From contig DIUW01000010.1 of assembly GCA_002423125.1 (NCBI GenBank), forward strand, positions 15,176-79,175: a stretch of DNA of 64,000 nt, written 5' to 3'. The DNA is from Legionellaceae bacterium UBA6148 (GTDB lineage: Bacteria; Pseudomonadota; Gammaproteobacteria; Legionellales; Legionellaceae). The translations under genes and the position numbers were made by a program. Of the stretch, positions 28,711 through 37,995 are shown one piece after another (positions within the stretch are counted from its first letter, which is position 1; the number at the start of each line of letters is the position of its first letter). The notes beneath the pieces are model-generated. The model was not told the DNA's origin. It worked only from the letters and a program-made list of their open reading frames with translations, and did not search any database.

Positions 28711-29379
28711 ATGATTGAGATGGATGGCCTTACGGTGACGCTGGTAAGGAAACGGGTTAAAAATTTAAATTTGCGTATTAATGCGTCAGGCGAGGTTCAA
28801 ATCAGTGCTCCATTGAGATTTCCACTGGATTTAATTCATCGTTATCTTCAAGAAAAGCGAGAGTGGATTGACACGCATCGTCGGCGTTTGCAATCGCGTG
28901 TTTCGACATTGCCGCAGACATTAACAACAGGAGAGCTTCTCCCTTTTTTAGGGCATCATTATGAGCTTACCGTGTACGCGCAGCTAAAGCACCATCGTAT
29001 TGAAATTGACAGTACTAGGCTGCACTTGTTTGCAAAGGCTGACGCGACGTTTGCTGAAAAAAATGTTCTGCTGCAGCATTGGTATCGGAGCCAAATGCTT
29101 AATGTATTACCTGAGCTGATTCAAAAATGGGAGGCGATCATTGGGGTGCACGCCAATGCTTGGGGAGTTCGAGCGATGAAAACGCGTTGGGGATCGTGTA
29201 ATACATTAAAAAAACGGATTTGGCTTAATTTGAAGCTGATTCAAAAACCGTTGCCTTGCTTAGAGTCGGTCATTGTTCACGAATTAGTTCATTTGCTTGA
29301 GGCAAGCCATAATAAACGTTTTTATGCATTAATGAGTCAGTTCATGCCTGATTGGGAAACGTACCGACATTATCTTTGA
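28711..29379 (+). CDS. YgjP-like zinc metallopeptidase (DUF45/WLM group)
   Basis: 222 residues from ATG 28711, and an in-frame TTG 6 bases upstream is a weaker start. The motif VHELVHLLEASHNKRFYALM carries HExxH and a third His. The preceding TRWGSCNTLKKRIWLNLKLI segment is the family hallmark. It is a cytosolic protein of poorly defined role, often with genes for nucleic-acid metabolism. Here it follows the MFS gene by 27 bases. Confidence 0.9.
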   Translation: MIEMDGLTVTLVRKRVKNLNLRINASGEVQISAPLRFPLDLIHRYLQEKREWIDTHRRRLQSRVSTLPQTLTTGELLPFLGHHYELTVYAQLKHHRIEIDSTRLHLFAKADATFAEKNVLLQHWYRSQMLNVLPELIQKWEAIIGVHANAWGVRAMKTRWGSCNTLKKRIWLNLKLIQKPLPCLESVIVHELVHLLEASHNKRFYALMSQFMPDWETYRHYL

Positions 29380-29516
29380 GCAGACAAGAATGCGATGCGT
29401 CATTGAATTCGCAAACTTCCCAATGACGCCCTATGATCCTTCACCGTACGGGTGAGTACGCTTTCACTTAAAAGCGGTCAAAAAAACCTTCAATTTCAGC
29501 ACACTAGACCATCTCG

Positions 29517-29542
29517 CTACGCCTCCAACTGCTTTTTCCAGG
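29517..29542 (-). repeat. copy of a dispersed 26-base intergenic repeat
   Basis: CTACGCCTCCAACTGC followed by TTTTTCCAGG. The same 26 bases occur inverted at 51629-51654, where they form one arm of a long hairpin. This copy abuts the end of the HU-like gene (minus strand) and has no matching second arm. Confidence 0.7.
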
Positions 29543-29549
29543 ATGATGA

Positions 29550-29825
29550 TTAGTTGTTAATTGCTTCTTTTAGTTTAGATCCAACTTTGAAGCTTACTGT
29601 TTTGCTAGCGGGTATATTTAATGGTTTGCCAGTTGCGGGATTTCGTCCTACGCGTGCGGCACGTTTTTTCACTGAAATGCTTGCAAAGCCTGGTAGAATG
29701 ATGGAATCGTCGTTCGCAAGTAGGTCAGTCAGGCAACCGATAACGGCATTGAGAGCAAGCTCTGAATCAACTTTAGTTAGGTTTGACTTCAAGCTTATTG
29801 CGTTAATAAGTTCTTTTTTATTCAT
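29550..29825 (-). CDS. HU/IHF-family DNA-binding protein
   Basis: 91 residues from ATG 29825, preceded by AAGGAG at 5 bases. A further in-frame ATG 42 bases upstream lacks that support and adds a lysine-rich tail. MNKKELINAIS at the N-terminus and GRNPATGKPLNIPASKTVSFKVG (the DNA-clamping arm and saddle) identify the family. It is closest to HU, and I cannot separate HupA, HupB or a divergent paralogue. Confidence 0.92.
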   Translation of the reverse strand: MNKKELINAISLKSNLTKVDSELALNAVIGCLTDLLANDDSIILPGFASISVKKRAARVGRNPATGKPLNIPASKTVSFKVGSKLKEAINN

Positions 29826-30035
29826 CTTGGCTCCTTTGGGTTTAGTTTTTTTATCTGTCTTATCCAATTAAAAATACTCTACCATCCTATCCTCTCAATA
29901 TCGGTGGGTAAACCCCTTTTTTTCTTTATCCATGAGAACCCAGATCAGGAATTACGGTGACGCTCGTAAAGGAGGTTTTAAAATAGGCGTAGTTGGTATA
30001 CAATTGCCCATGATAAACAAAACTATGGCTAACTT

Positions 30036-30809
30036 ATGACACACCGCCCACGAAAACGCTTTGGGCAGAATTTTCTGCACGATCAGCATATTATTAATTC
30101 CATAATCCGTTGTCTTAATGTTCAACCGACCGATAATTTAATTGAAATTGGGCCGGGGTTGGGCGCGTTGACGAAGCCATTGTTAACGTGTGTCAATCGA
30201 TTGACCGCCATTGAAATAGATCATGATTTACATGAAAATTTACTGAAGCTTCCCATTGCGCAAGATAAACTGCATCTCATCAATGCCGATGCTCTTACAG
30301 TAGAGTATCAACAATTTGGAACACAACTTCGAATCGTTGGTAATCTACCTTATAATATTTCAACGCCGTTGTTGATTCGGTTATTACGCATGACTTCGTT
30401 GATTAAAGACATGCATTTTATGTTGCAAAAAGAGGTGGTTGATCGGCTCGCGGCCTCTCCAGGAAGCAAAACATACGGTCGACTCAGTGTGATGGCTCAA
30501 TATTATTGTGAGGTCTCATCACTGTTTCATGTGCCTCCATCGGCGTTTTATCCGGAGCCCAAAGTCGATTCAGCTATCGTGCGTTTAACGCCTTATCAAG
30601 TATCGCCTTATTCTGCATTGGAGTTTGTCGCGCTTGAACAATTGGTTGCCAAAGCATTTTCGATGCGACGTAAAACGTTGGCAAATAACCTCAAGCCTAT
30701 TTTATCGGCAGCTGATTTAATCTCACTTGATGTCGATCCTCAATGGCGCCCTGAGCAAATATCTGTTATAGACTATGTGAAGATAGCGACATTTGTGAGC
30801 AAAGGATAA
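30036..30809 (+). CDS. rsmA: 16S rRNA dimethyladenosine transferase RsmA (KsgA)
   Basis: Dimethylates A1518 and A1519 of 16S rRNA. It has 257 residues. The SAM-binding motif is EIGPGLGALT, the catalytic motif is NLPYNIS, and the N-terminal RKRFGQNFLHD is conserved. It leads the plus-strand group that runs to apaH, a known neighbour. Confidence 0.97.
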   Translation: MTHRPRKRFGQNFLHDQHIINSIIRCLNVQPTDNLIEIGPGLGALTKPLLTCVNRLTAIEIDHDLHENLLKLPIAQDKLHLINADALTVEYQQFGTQLRIVGNLPYNISTPLLIRLLRMTSLIKDMHFMLQKEVVDRLAASPGSKTYGRLSVMAQYYCEVSSLFHVPPSAFYPEPKVDSAIVRLTPYQVSPYSALEFVALEQLVAKAFSMRRKTLANNLKPILSAADLISLDVDPQWRPEQISVIDYVKIATFVSKG

Positions 30810-30874
30810 AGAAACGGTAAACGTCCAAACTCATTTACCGTTCGAAATAGGGATATTTAAAATGGGAGAGTATT

Positions 30875-32215
30875 TTGTTTAACCAAAAAGAAAAACGTGT
30901 TAGAACGGTACCACTTAAACCATTAAAAGATCTAACGGCCGTTATTGCTTCTTCTCAATTATTGTCCGGAGACAAACGACAAGTGTTGCTTCAACACATT
31001 AAGGCGTCAAGTGATCTTGATCCAAAGCGCTTTAAAAATGTATGCCTGAATTTGGTTCATCAATTGGCGGATCACTGTCAAAGTATCCCTGAAACATCAA
31101 ATAGCTATTACGCACTACCAGGCGGCATTCTTGATTATGCATTAAACCGAACGGATGTGGCGTTACAACTTTTTCGTCAATATATGGTGCAGGACGAAGG
31201 AGCCGAATTATCTGAAATCCAGAAGCTTTGGCTTTATGCAATGTTATCGGCAAGCCTTTTAAAAGATATTGGTAAATTGCAAATTGATTATGCTGTGACG
31301 ACATTTGATGCTCATGGCCAATGGTTAACGTTGTGGAATCCATTACTTGAAAGTTTGATTACGGCCGGCAGTCATTATCAATTTGAATTTCAGACGGATC
31401 ATGAGGACAAAATTCCGTTGCGTCGGCGATTTAACTTATTAATAGCACGCCTTCTTATGCCGAAAGAAGGATTTGCCTGGATTGCATCGAATCCTGAGGT
31501 GCTTGCTGTGTGGCTTGCATTATTGAGTGATGATTGGCAATCAGCGGGTACATTGGGCGCTATTTTAGTTCGTGCTGATGCAATGGCCATCCAGCGTTAC
31601 TTTAATGAATCGATGATTCAGCACGTGAGTAGGAGAGGAGGACGGACTGCTCGTATTGGAACGTTTGTCGATACGTCGCCAGAGGCCATTATTGCTAAAG
31701 AGCAGATGCTGGGAGTTGAATTTATCAAATGGATGACCGCCTCGATCGAAGCGGGGCAACTGATGATTAACAAAGCGCCGTTGCTCATGGTGCCCGGAGG
31801 TTTGTTGATTTGTGCGGATGCCTTTAAGCTGTTTGTCCGCGCGCATCCGGAGTATAAAAATTGGTTGAGCGTACAAATGGGTTTTGAAAGCTTAAAACTA
31901 CATCGTTTAAATCCAAATGGGGACGCATTATCTCGCTTTGAGCAGGCCAATAATCAACAAATGCACGAAGGAATTTTATTTGAAAATTATGCCATCATAT
32001 TGCCACAAACCGTTAAAATGCATAACTTATATACTGGAAAAGAGGCGCGTATCTCGGCGATAGAAACGATTTTGATTGCGGAGTCTAGCCATTTGTTTTC
32101 ACAACAACGACCAACCAAATCACCGGATGCACCAAAGCATTTAACGGCCATCGGTGAATGGGTGACTTCTGCAATTGCGTTACAGTTCAAACCTGGATTT
32201 ATCAAAGGTGAATGA
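30875..32215 (+). CDS. TraI_2/MobH-like protein with degraded HD motif
   Basis: 446 residues resembling the N-terminal domain of MobH-type relaxases (TraI_2, 'putative helicase'). The landmarks LPGGILDYAL and LLKDIGKL correspond to the usual LDH and LLHDIGK of that HD domain, so two metal-ligand His appear replaced (Tyr, Lys). There is no relaxase tail or mobilization gene nearby. Instead it lies between rsmA and apaH, overlapping apaH by 8 bases. The role is unknown, and an RNA or nucleotide connection is only a guess from neighbours. Confidence 0.65.
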   Translation: MFNQKEKRVRTVPLKPLKDLTAVIASSQLLSGDKRQVLLQHIKASSDLDPKRFKNVCLNLVHQLADHCQSIPETSNSYYALPGGILDYALNRTDVALQLFRQYMVQDEGAELSEIQKLWLYAMLSASLLKDIGKLQIDYAVTTFDAHGQWLTLWNPLLESLITAGSHYQFEFQTDHEDKIPLRRRFNLLIARLLMPKEGFAWIASNPEVLAVWLALLSDDWQSAGTLGAILVRADAMAIQRYFNESMIQHVSRRGGRTARIGTFVDTSPEAIIAKEQMLGVEFIKWMTASIEAGQLMINKAPLLMVPGGLLICADAFKLFVRAHPEYKNWLSVQMGFESLKLHRLNPNGDALSRFEQANNQQMHEGILFENYAIILPQTVKMHNLYTGKEARISAIETILIAESSHLFSQQRPTKSPDAPKHLTAIGEWVTSAIALQFKPGFIKGE

Positions 32216-33023
32216 TTATGCAATTGGTGATGTGCAGGGTTGCTATGATTCATTGCAACGCTTGCTTACTCTCATTGATTTCGATGAAAAGCAAGATAGG
32301 CTTTGGTTTGTCGGCGATTTGGTGAATCGTGGCCCAGAGTCACTTGCTGTATTGCGATTTATTCGACAATTACCCATTAAGCCTCACGTCACGCTGGGAA
32401 ATCATGACCTGCATTTATTGAGCCATTTATTTAGTTTTTCCGGGCGGCGTCATCAAGATGATACACTGGAGGCTATTTTGAATGCACCGGATAGAGACGA
32501 GCTAGGGCATTGGTTGCGGCGTCAATCGATATTAATCCATGACGAGCAACTTCATGTTGTCATGTGTCATGCAGGTATTCTGCCAAGCTTTAATCTTCAG
32601 CAGGCCAAGCGGTGCGCGCTTGAACTGGAAATGACGTTATCGGGGGACCATTATCAAGCCTTCTTGATCGATATGTATGGTAACGAACCGAGCGAATGGT
32701 GTGACCGTTTAACGGGAATTGCACGACTGCGTTTTATCTGCAATGCCTTCACGCGCATGCGGTTCTGCGATGCTAGGGGTCGATTAATATTGACGGATAA
32801 AGGGCCGATAGGTAGTGCTGACCCTGGTCTCTATCCGTGGTTTGCTGCGCCTAATCGTCAAGATATTGAAGAGGATATCGTATTTGGCCATTGGGCCGCT
32901 CTAGGAGGCAAATGCCCTCATCCTCGCATTCATGCTATTGATACGGGCTGTTTGTGGGGTGGTTCATTAACAGCATTACGATTGCAGGATAAGCGACGTT
33001 TTGCAGTCGGATGTGAGAATTAA
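32208..33023 (+). CDS. apaH: diadenosine tetraphosphatase ApaH (symmetrical)
   Basis: Hydrolyses Ap4A to two ADP and also removes Np4 RNA caps in E. coli. From GTG 32208 it has 271 residues beginning MNDYAIGDVQGCYD, which aligns with family N-termini. A TTG 33 bases upstream gives an atypical extension. Metallophosphatase motifs are GDVQG, GDLVNRGP and GNHD. Its start lies within the end of the preceding gene and it is 3 bases from the TolC-like gene. Confidence 0.93.
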   Translation: MNDYAIGDVQGCYDSLQRLLTLIDFDEKQDRLWFVGDLVNRGPESLAVLRFIRQLPIKPHVTLGNHDLHLLSHLFSFSGRRHQDDTLEAILNAPDRDELGHWLRRQSILIHDEQLHVVMCHAGILPSFNLQQAKRCALELEMTLSGDHYQAFLIDMYGNEPSEWCDRLTGIARLRFICNAFTRMRFCDARGRLILTDKGPIGSADPGLYPWFAAPNRQDIEEDIVFGHWAALGGKCPHPRIHAIDTGCLWGGSLTALRLQDKRRFAVGCEN

Positions 33024-33026
33024 CTA

Positions 33027-34586
33027 ATGCAAACAAATCGATGGATCTGCTTATTGGGACTCATGAGCTTGGCGGTAATAAGTCAATGCTTCGGTGTTTC
33101 CCTGCAACTGCAAAATCCCGATGATCGACTGAATGCGGCGATAAATAATCCAGAATATATGCTTCATCATTGGATTGAGCTACCCACCTCGCCGGAGTCA
33201 CACGCCCAAAAATCACGGCATTTGACGTTGCGAGAAGCTATTTTATTAGCACTTCGCTATAACCCTAATATTCAAAGTGCTGAACTGGATCGCATTATAC
33301 AACGTTATCAGTTACGTCTTGCGCATAATGAATTTGAATTGCAATATGCGCTGGCGGGGACGGCATTGGTTGAAAAAAGCACCTACAGTGGCGTTGGCAA
33401 TGCGACAACGAACCGTTATTTGGGGACCCCTGAATTTAATCTTAAGACAAAATTAGGTGGGCAGGTGAGCCTAAGCATGGATAATAATGTTGCAGGGATA
33501 GGCGGTTATAATCCGTTGATGAATTTTACATACACCCAACCTTTATTGCGTGGTTTTGGGAAGGCCGTCAATGAAGCGAGTTTACTTGACGCCGAGGATG
33601 CTGATTGGCTCAATCAATTGAACCTAACTCAGTCGGTTATTGATCAAGTGACACAAGTCATTACGGCGTATCGTTCACTTATTTTAAGTAGTAATAATTA
33701 TCAAAATCAACGTCGACAACTTGCTGATGCAAAAGCGTCCTATCAATCAAATGAGAAACGAATTACTGCTGGACAGTTAGAGCCGGCAGGGAATATTCAA
33801 CAGGCATATCAAATTGAATCCATCAGTCTCATGGTTGAACAGGCACATAATGATTTTAATACAACCGCGCAAGAATTATTGCAAACAATCGGGCTTGATC
33901 CGAATATGAAACTCGCGGTTCCTGATGATGTTATGGTTGATAAAATAGAGCAGCCTAATGTGGATAACGCTATTGCACAGGCACTGAAGCATAATACCCA
34001 ATTCTTGGCGCTGAAGATGGCGCTTCGTGTGGATGAGCGTGCTTATAAAGTAGCTCAAAATCAACAGCTCTGGCAACTTGATTTTACTGCTAATGCGCAG
34101 ACAGGTTCGATGACCGATGTCGATGCGAATAATAAGGGACTTCGTGGAATTTATAATGGTCAAAATACGACCGAATCTGCAGGATTGACGTTAAGAATTC
34201 CATTGCATGACTTGGATCGACGCAATCAATTAATTACGGCTAAAATTCGGCTTGAAAAAGACCGATTAAACGTCACTGCTGCGAAACGAGCATTAGTGAC
34301 TACAATAAAAAATATCATTAGCACGATATCAAGTCAGGCTAAACAATATGACTTGGCAAAACGACAACTGAAGCTTGCTGAGCAGTCGTATGAACTTGAG
34401 AAGAAAAAGCAGCATGCGGGGATTGCAAGTGCGCTCGATGTGAACAATACTCAAAATCAGCTTATTCAAGCCCAAGCACGATTAATCGGATCTAAAGTGG
34501 CGTATTTGAATCAATTGTCCGCTTTGCAACGCATTTTGGGAACGACGTTAACGGAGTGGAACATTAAACTGAGGGTGGGTCGATGA
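33027..34586 (+). CDS. TolC-like outer-membrane efflux protein
   Basis: 519 residues with a signal peptide (ICLLGLMSLAVISQCFG) and two tandem outer-membrane efflux-protein repeats of long helices, for example QLADAKASYQSNEKRITAGQL and QLKLAEQSYELEKKKQHAGI. It should form the outer-membrane channel for the adjacent periplasmic adaptor and ABC genes. It overlaps the adaptor gene by 4 bases. Confidence 0.9.
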   Translation: MQTNRWICLLGLMSLAVISQCFGVSLQLQNPDDRLNAAINNPEYMLHHWIELPTSPESHAQKSRHLTLREAILLALRYNPNIQSAELDRIIQRYQLRLAHNEFELQYALAGTALVEKSTYSGVGNATTNRYLGTPEFNLKTKLGGQVSLSMDNNVAGIGGYNPLMNFTYTQPLLRGFGKAVNEASLLDAEDADWLNQLNLTQSVIDQVTQVITAYRSLILSSNNYQNQRRQLADAKASYQSNEKRITAGQLEPAGNIQQAYQIESISLMVEQAHNDFNTTAQELLQTIGLDPNMKLAVPDDVMVDKIEQPNVDNAIAQALKHNTQFLALKMALRVDERAYKVAQNQQLWQLDFTANAQTGSMTDVDANNKGLRGIYNGQNTTESAGLTLRIPLHDLDRRNQLITAKIRLEKDRLNVTAAKRALVTTIKNIISTISSQAKQYDLAKRQLKLAEQSYELEKKKQHAGIASALDVNNTQNQLIQAQARLIGSKVAYLNQLSALQRILGTTLTEWNIKLRVGR

Positions 34587-35731
34587 ATCAGAACGTGTTG
34601 AGCGGTATACTAGGCGCACTAATTCTCATGTCGATGGCCGCGTGTGATCGTCATACATCAGCTACTAACGATAAATTGAAAACGTTTGAAGTCCATGCAT
34701 CAACCTTTCATGAAATTCTGCATTTTACAGGCACAATACAACCACTACATGAAAATACCATTACAAGTCCCGTAGACGGCATACTAGAGCAAGTGCATTA
34801 TCAATTTGGTCAGCATGTTAAAAAAGGGGATATTGTTTTTACACTCAACTCCACAACGTTACAAAAACAATACAATGATGCACTGACGGAATACTTAAAG
34901 GCGAAAGATAATTATTCGATCGCAAAGACTAAATTTATCGGAACAAACGATCTTTGGGAAGCGGGTCTTATCGCTAAAAATAATTACATGAGTGAAAAAT
35001 CAAATTTAAACACCGCTCATGTCACCTTAATGCAAGCGTGGCACAATTTATCTGAATTATTAGAAAAAACAGACGATCCCAATGTGAACGATCTCACCAA
35101 ATTAAATTTAGCCGAATTTGAGAAAGTGCAAGATGCGTTGAGTACCCAGCATCATTTGATTCAATTTAAAGCACCCATTGATGGGGTTGTGCTCTATCCG
35201 CCCTTATCTGGTGACGCCAAAACAAATCGTCTTCCTGTAGGTAGCACCATTAAAGCAGGGCAAGCACTTGCACTTATCGGCGATCTTTCGGGGGTTCGTG
35301 TTGAAATTGATATTCCTGAAGTTGATATCGATAAAATGAAGCAGGGGATTCCGGCCACTATCAATGGGGTTGCATTTAATCAGCAGGAGTTGCACGGGAA
35401 ACTAACGACCATAACATCACAGGCCGCTATCAGCGGCGCGAGTACCTTGCCTTCATTTCAGGCTGTTGTGGAAGTCGCGACGCTTGATAGCAAACAACAG
35501 GCGTGGATTAAAGCGGGAATGAGTGCGACCGTTGAGCTGACTATCAGCCGCACGGCGCAGCTGATGATTCCGATTGCGGCTGTTCATTTGGCGCATGGTG
35601 AAAGCATGGTTCGGCTGCGTTTGCCGGATGGAAAATCAAAAGAGCTGCCCATTGTTACGGGCACTTCAAAAGCAGATCAAGTGGCTGTGCTGCAAGGCTT
35701 AAAGTCGGGTGACGTCATTGAGTACGAATAA
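34583..35731 (+). CDS. MacA-like periplasmic adaptor (membrane fusion lipoprotein)
   Basis: 382 residues. The lipobox is SMAAC, so the protein is probably lipid-anchored. A split lipoyl domain (ITSPVDGILEQVHYQFGQHVKKGD...FKAPIDGVVLYPP) flanks a coiled-coil hairpin, followed by beta-barrel and membrane-proximal domains. It connects the inner-membrane ABC transporter to the TolC-like channel. It overlaps the ATPase gene by 23 bases. Confidence 0.9.
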   Translation: MNQNVLSGILGALILMSMAACDRHTSATNDKLKTFEVHASTFHEILHFTGTIQPLHENTITSPVDGILEQVHYQFGQHVKKGDIVFTLNSTTLQKQYNDALTEYLKAKDNYSIAKTKFIGTNDLWEAGLIAKNNYMSEKSNLNTAHVTLMQAWHNLSELLEKTDDPNVNDLTKLNLAEFEKVQDALSTQHHLIQFKAPIDGVVLYPPLSGDAKTNRLPVGSTIKAGQALALIGDLSGVRVEIDIPEVDIDKMKQGIPATINGVAFNQQELHGKLTTITSQAAISGASTLPSFQAVVEVATLDSKQQAWIKAGMSATVELTISRTAQLMIPIAAVHLAHGESMVRLRLPDGKSKELPIVTGTSKADQVAVLQGLKSGDVIEYE

Positions 35732-36413
35732 AACGCCACTTATTGCACTTGATCATATTGAAAAAAAATATCAAGTGGGCTCGGTTGAGAGCACGGTATT
35801 GAAATCGATATCGTTGAACGTTTGCCAAAAAGAGATGTTGGCTATCATTGGCGCATCCGGATCGGGAAAATCCACTCTAATGAATATTATTGGCTTATTA
35901 GATAAGCCGGATCGTGGCCATTATCAATTGCAAGGTCAGGATATCAGCAAATTAAGCGACGATGAGAGAGCTGCATTTCGTAATCAATCCATTGGGTTTG
36001 TGTTTCAGCAGTTTAATTTACTGTCGCGTTTTACCGCACTTCAGAATGTCGAGCTACCGCTTACTTATCGAGATATGTCCGCACAGGAAACTCAACGCAA
36101 GGCCCTCGAAGCATTAGATCGAGTGGGAATGAAATCATTTGCAACGCATCGTCCGACGCAACTATCCGGCGGACAACAGCAACGCGTTGCAATTGCTCGT
36201 GCTTTGGTTGGTGAGCCACACGTTATTTTGGCCGATGAACCCACCGGATCACTTGACTCCGTGACAGGAAAGGAAATCATGGCTTTGTTTCAGGCTTTAA
36301 ATAACGAAGGGCGAACACTCATTTTAGTGACGCATGATGAACAGATCGCCCATCAATGCAAGCGCCGCATTACGATCGCAGATGGACAAATTATTAACGA
36401 CGAGTCATCATGA
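35709..36413 (+). CDS. MacB-type ABC transporter ATP-binding protein
   Basis: 234 residues from GTG 35709 (TTG 35718 is an alternative). Walker A is GASGSGKST, the signature is LSGGQQQRVAIARAL, Walker B is VILADEPTGSLD and the H-loop is VTHD. It belongs to the LolD/MacB/FtsE subfamily. Unlike E. coli MacB, the ATPase and permease are separate proteins, and the permease gene overlaps it by 4 bases. Confidence 0.95.
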   Translation: MTSLSTNKTPLIALDHIEKKYQVGSVESTVLKSISLNVCQKEMLAIIGASGSGKSTLMNIIGLLDKPDRGHYQLQGQDISKLSDDERAAFRNQSIGFVFQQFNLLSRFTALQNVELPLTYRDMSAQETQRKALEALDRVGMKSFATHRPTQLSGGQQQRVAIARALVGEPHVILADEPTGSLDSVTGKEIMALFQALNNEGRTLILVTHDEQIAHQCKRRITIADGQIINDESS

Positions 36414-37603
36414 AAATTATAAACCACGCGCATCATGCTCTCGTGAATTTAAGCGCTTCAAAAATGCGAACTTTTCTTGCCTTGTTAGGTATTTGGGTGG
36501 GGACGGCCGCTGTTGTTGCACTCATGAATTTCGGCCAAATTGCAACTGAAAAAGCACTCGAACAATTTAAGGCTCTCGGTACGGACTTGCTGGCGATTTC
36601 GTTGTATCAAAAAATTCCAGATAATGCGCATACGGGACAGGATACGATCCCCTTATCGGTGTGGCGACAATTTCCTGAATGGATTTCCACTATTAATCAA
36701 ATTGCGCCTTATAGCATTGCATATCTTCCCATGAGTTTTGAAGGAAAGGCACTTAAGGGCGTGATTATCGGTGCGGATAAAGCATTGGCCGAAATTATTC
36801 AAATCCAGTTAGAAGAAGGTTTTTTTGTGTCATTTGTCCAGTCGTTCGAGCATTTTTGTGTGATAGGTGCCGATTTAGCACAAGAAATTCAGGTCAACTC
36901 AACAGGATCGGCGCTCGGCAAGCAACTGCAAATTGGTCAAGCGTTGTATACTATTATTGGTGTTGCAAAACCATGGAAGGAAAATGTATTTTTTAATGAA
37001 GATATTAATAAAGCCGTTATTATTCCCATTGCAGGTACTGCACTCGTTAAAAAAGAAGCATCCATTAATAATGCCGTTTTAAAACTGAAACCCAACATTC
37101 ATATCGATACAGTGATTGCTGAGATTCAACAGCGCATCAGTCAATATGCGCCGAAACTCAATGTGTTTGTGCGAAGTGCAAAGCAAATTATCCAGAATAT
37201 GGAAAATCAAGGCCGTATTTTTACATTATTGCTGGCGGTTATCGGAGGCATCTCATTGATGGTCGGTGGAATCGGTGTCATGAATGTGATGCTTGTCTCA
37301 GTGAGTGAGCGTCGAAAAGAAATTGGCATTCGGAAGGCCGTTGGCGGGAAAAACAGCGAAATTCAGGCGTTATTTTTAATCGAATCCATCTTGTTATCAT
37401 TAGCGGGAGGTGTGTTTGGTATTATAACGGGGCTATCCATCACGTGGGTCATCGCTTATTTTACACATTGGCATTTTACGATTTACTGGTTAGCGGTCTG
37501 TGTCGGATTTTTTGTTTCTGTCACCGTCGGCATATTTTTCGGCTATTACCCCGCTCGCCGTGCGGCAGCGCTTGAGCCAGTGGTCTCTTTACGGAGTGAA
37601 TAA
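36410..37603 (+). CDS. MacB-type ABC transporter permease (FtsX-like)
   Basis: 397 residues with the four-helix FtsX/MacB layout. One N-terminal helix (LALLGIWVGTAAVVALM) is followed by a periplasmic core of about 220 residues, then three C-terminal helices beginning with LMVGGIGVMNVMLVSVSERRKEIGIRKAVGG. It completes an operon-encoded tripartite exporter. The cargo could be a peptide, lipoprotein, siderophore or macrolide and cannot be told from sequence. Confidence 0.93.
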   Translation: MKIINHAHHALVNLSASKMRTFLALLGIWVGTAAVVALMNFGQIATEKALEQFKALGTDLLAISLYQKIPDNAHTGQDTIPLSVWRQFPEWISTINQIAPYSIAYLPMSFEGKALKGVIIGADKALAEIIQIQLEEGFFVSFVQSFEHFCVIGADLAQEIQVNSTGSALGKQLQIGQALYTIIGVAKPWKENVFFNEDINKAVIIPIAGTALVKKEASINNAVLKLKPNIHIDTVIAEIQQRISQYAPKLNVFVRSAKQIIQNMENQGRIFTLLLAVIGGISLMVGGIGVMNVMLVSVSERRKEIGIRKAVGGKNSEIQALFLIESILLSLAGGVFGIITGLSITWVIAYFTHWHFTIYWLAVCVGFFVSVTVGIFFGYYPARRAAALEPVVSLRSE

Positions 37604-37777
37604 CCGGAAGACTTTGCTCATGTTCTCGTGGATCATCTGTGATGAATGCCAAGACATCTCTTACATGAAATCCAGACATGGCTCTGATGACATGGCCGGT
37701 AAAACAGGTACAATGATTACACAGGGATGAAACACCAGAAGGATGACAAGGATTGTCGGACATGATGTCACTGTAGT

Positions 37778-37895
37778 TATCGTTCGGTCAAATGACCTGA
37801 ACGTTATTTCAAACCTCGAAAGTCATGGATGGCTTTGTAGAGTGAGATGGATACATTGTTTGTAATAACGTTCAGGTCATTTGATCGAAACGATA
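37778..37895. repeat. long inverted repeat, possible MITE or large hairpin
   Basis: Arms of about 31 bases (37778-37808 and 37864-37895) are complementary, with a perfect 21-base core (37788-37808 against 37864-37884). The outer ends continue with one mismatch and one inserted base. The 55-base spacer has no gene. The rest of the 0.4-kb gap (37604-37995) holds no convincing ORF, only short GATGACA-like motifs. The layout resembles a miniature inverted-repeat element, but I see no clear target duplication. Confidence 0.6.
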
Positions 37896-37995
37896 AGCCC
37901 GCCAGGTCACTCGAAATAACCTCATATCAAGTTCACTTTTTTACCATTTACTGTATAATTACGACTTCTCTTCAAGATAAGGCGTGATTTTATTT

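Noticed and set aside
29380..29516. tRNA or small RNA in the gap before the HU-like gene
   Set aside because: No cloverleaf, TPsiC arm or CCA end could be formed. Only short hairpins such as CACCGTACGGGTG are seen.
32212..32230. GDVQG in ApaH as a mutated metal motif
   Set aside because: Many ApaH proteins have Gln in place of His at this position, and the remaining metal-binding motifs are intact.
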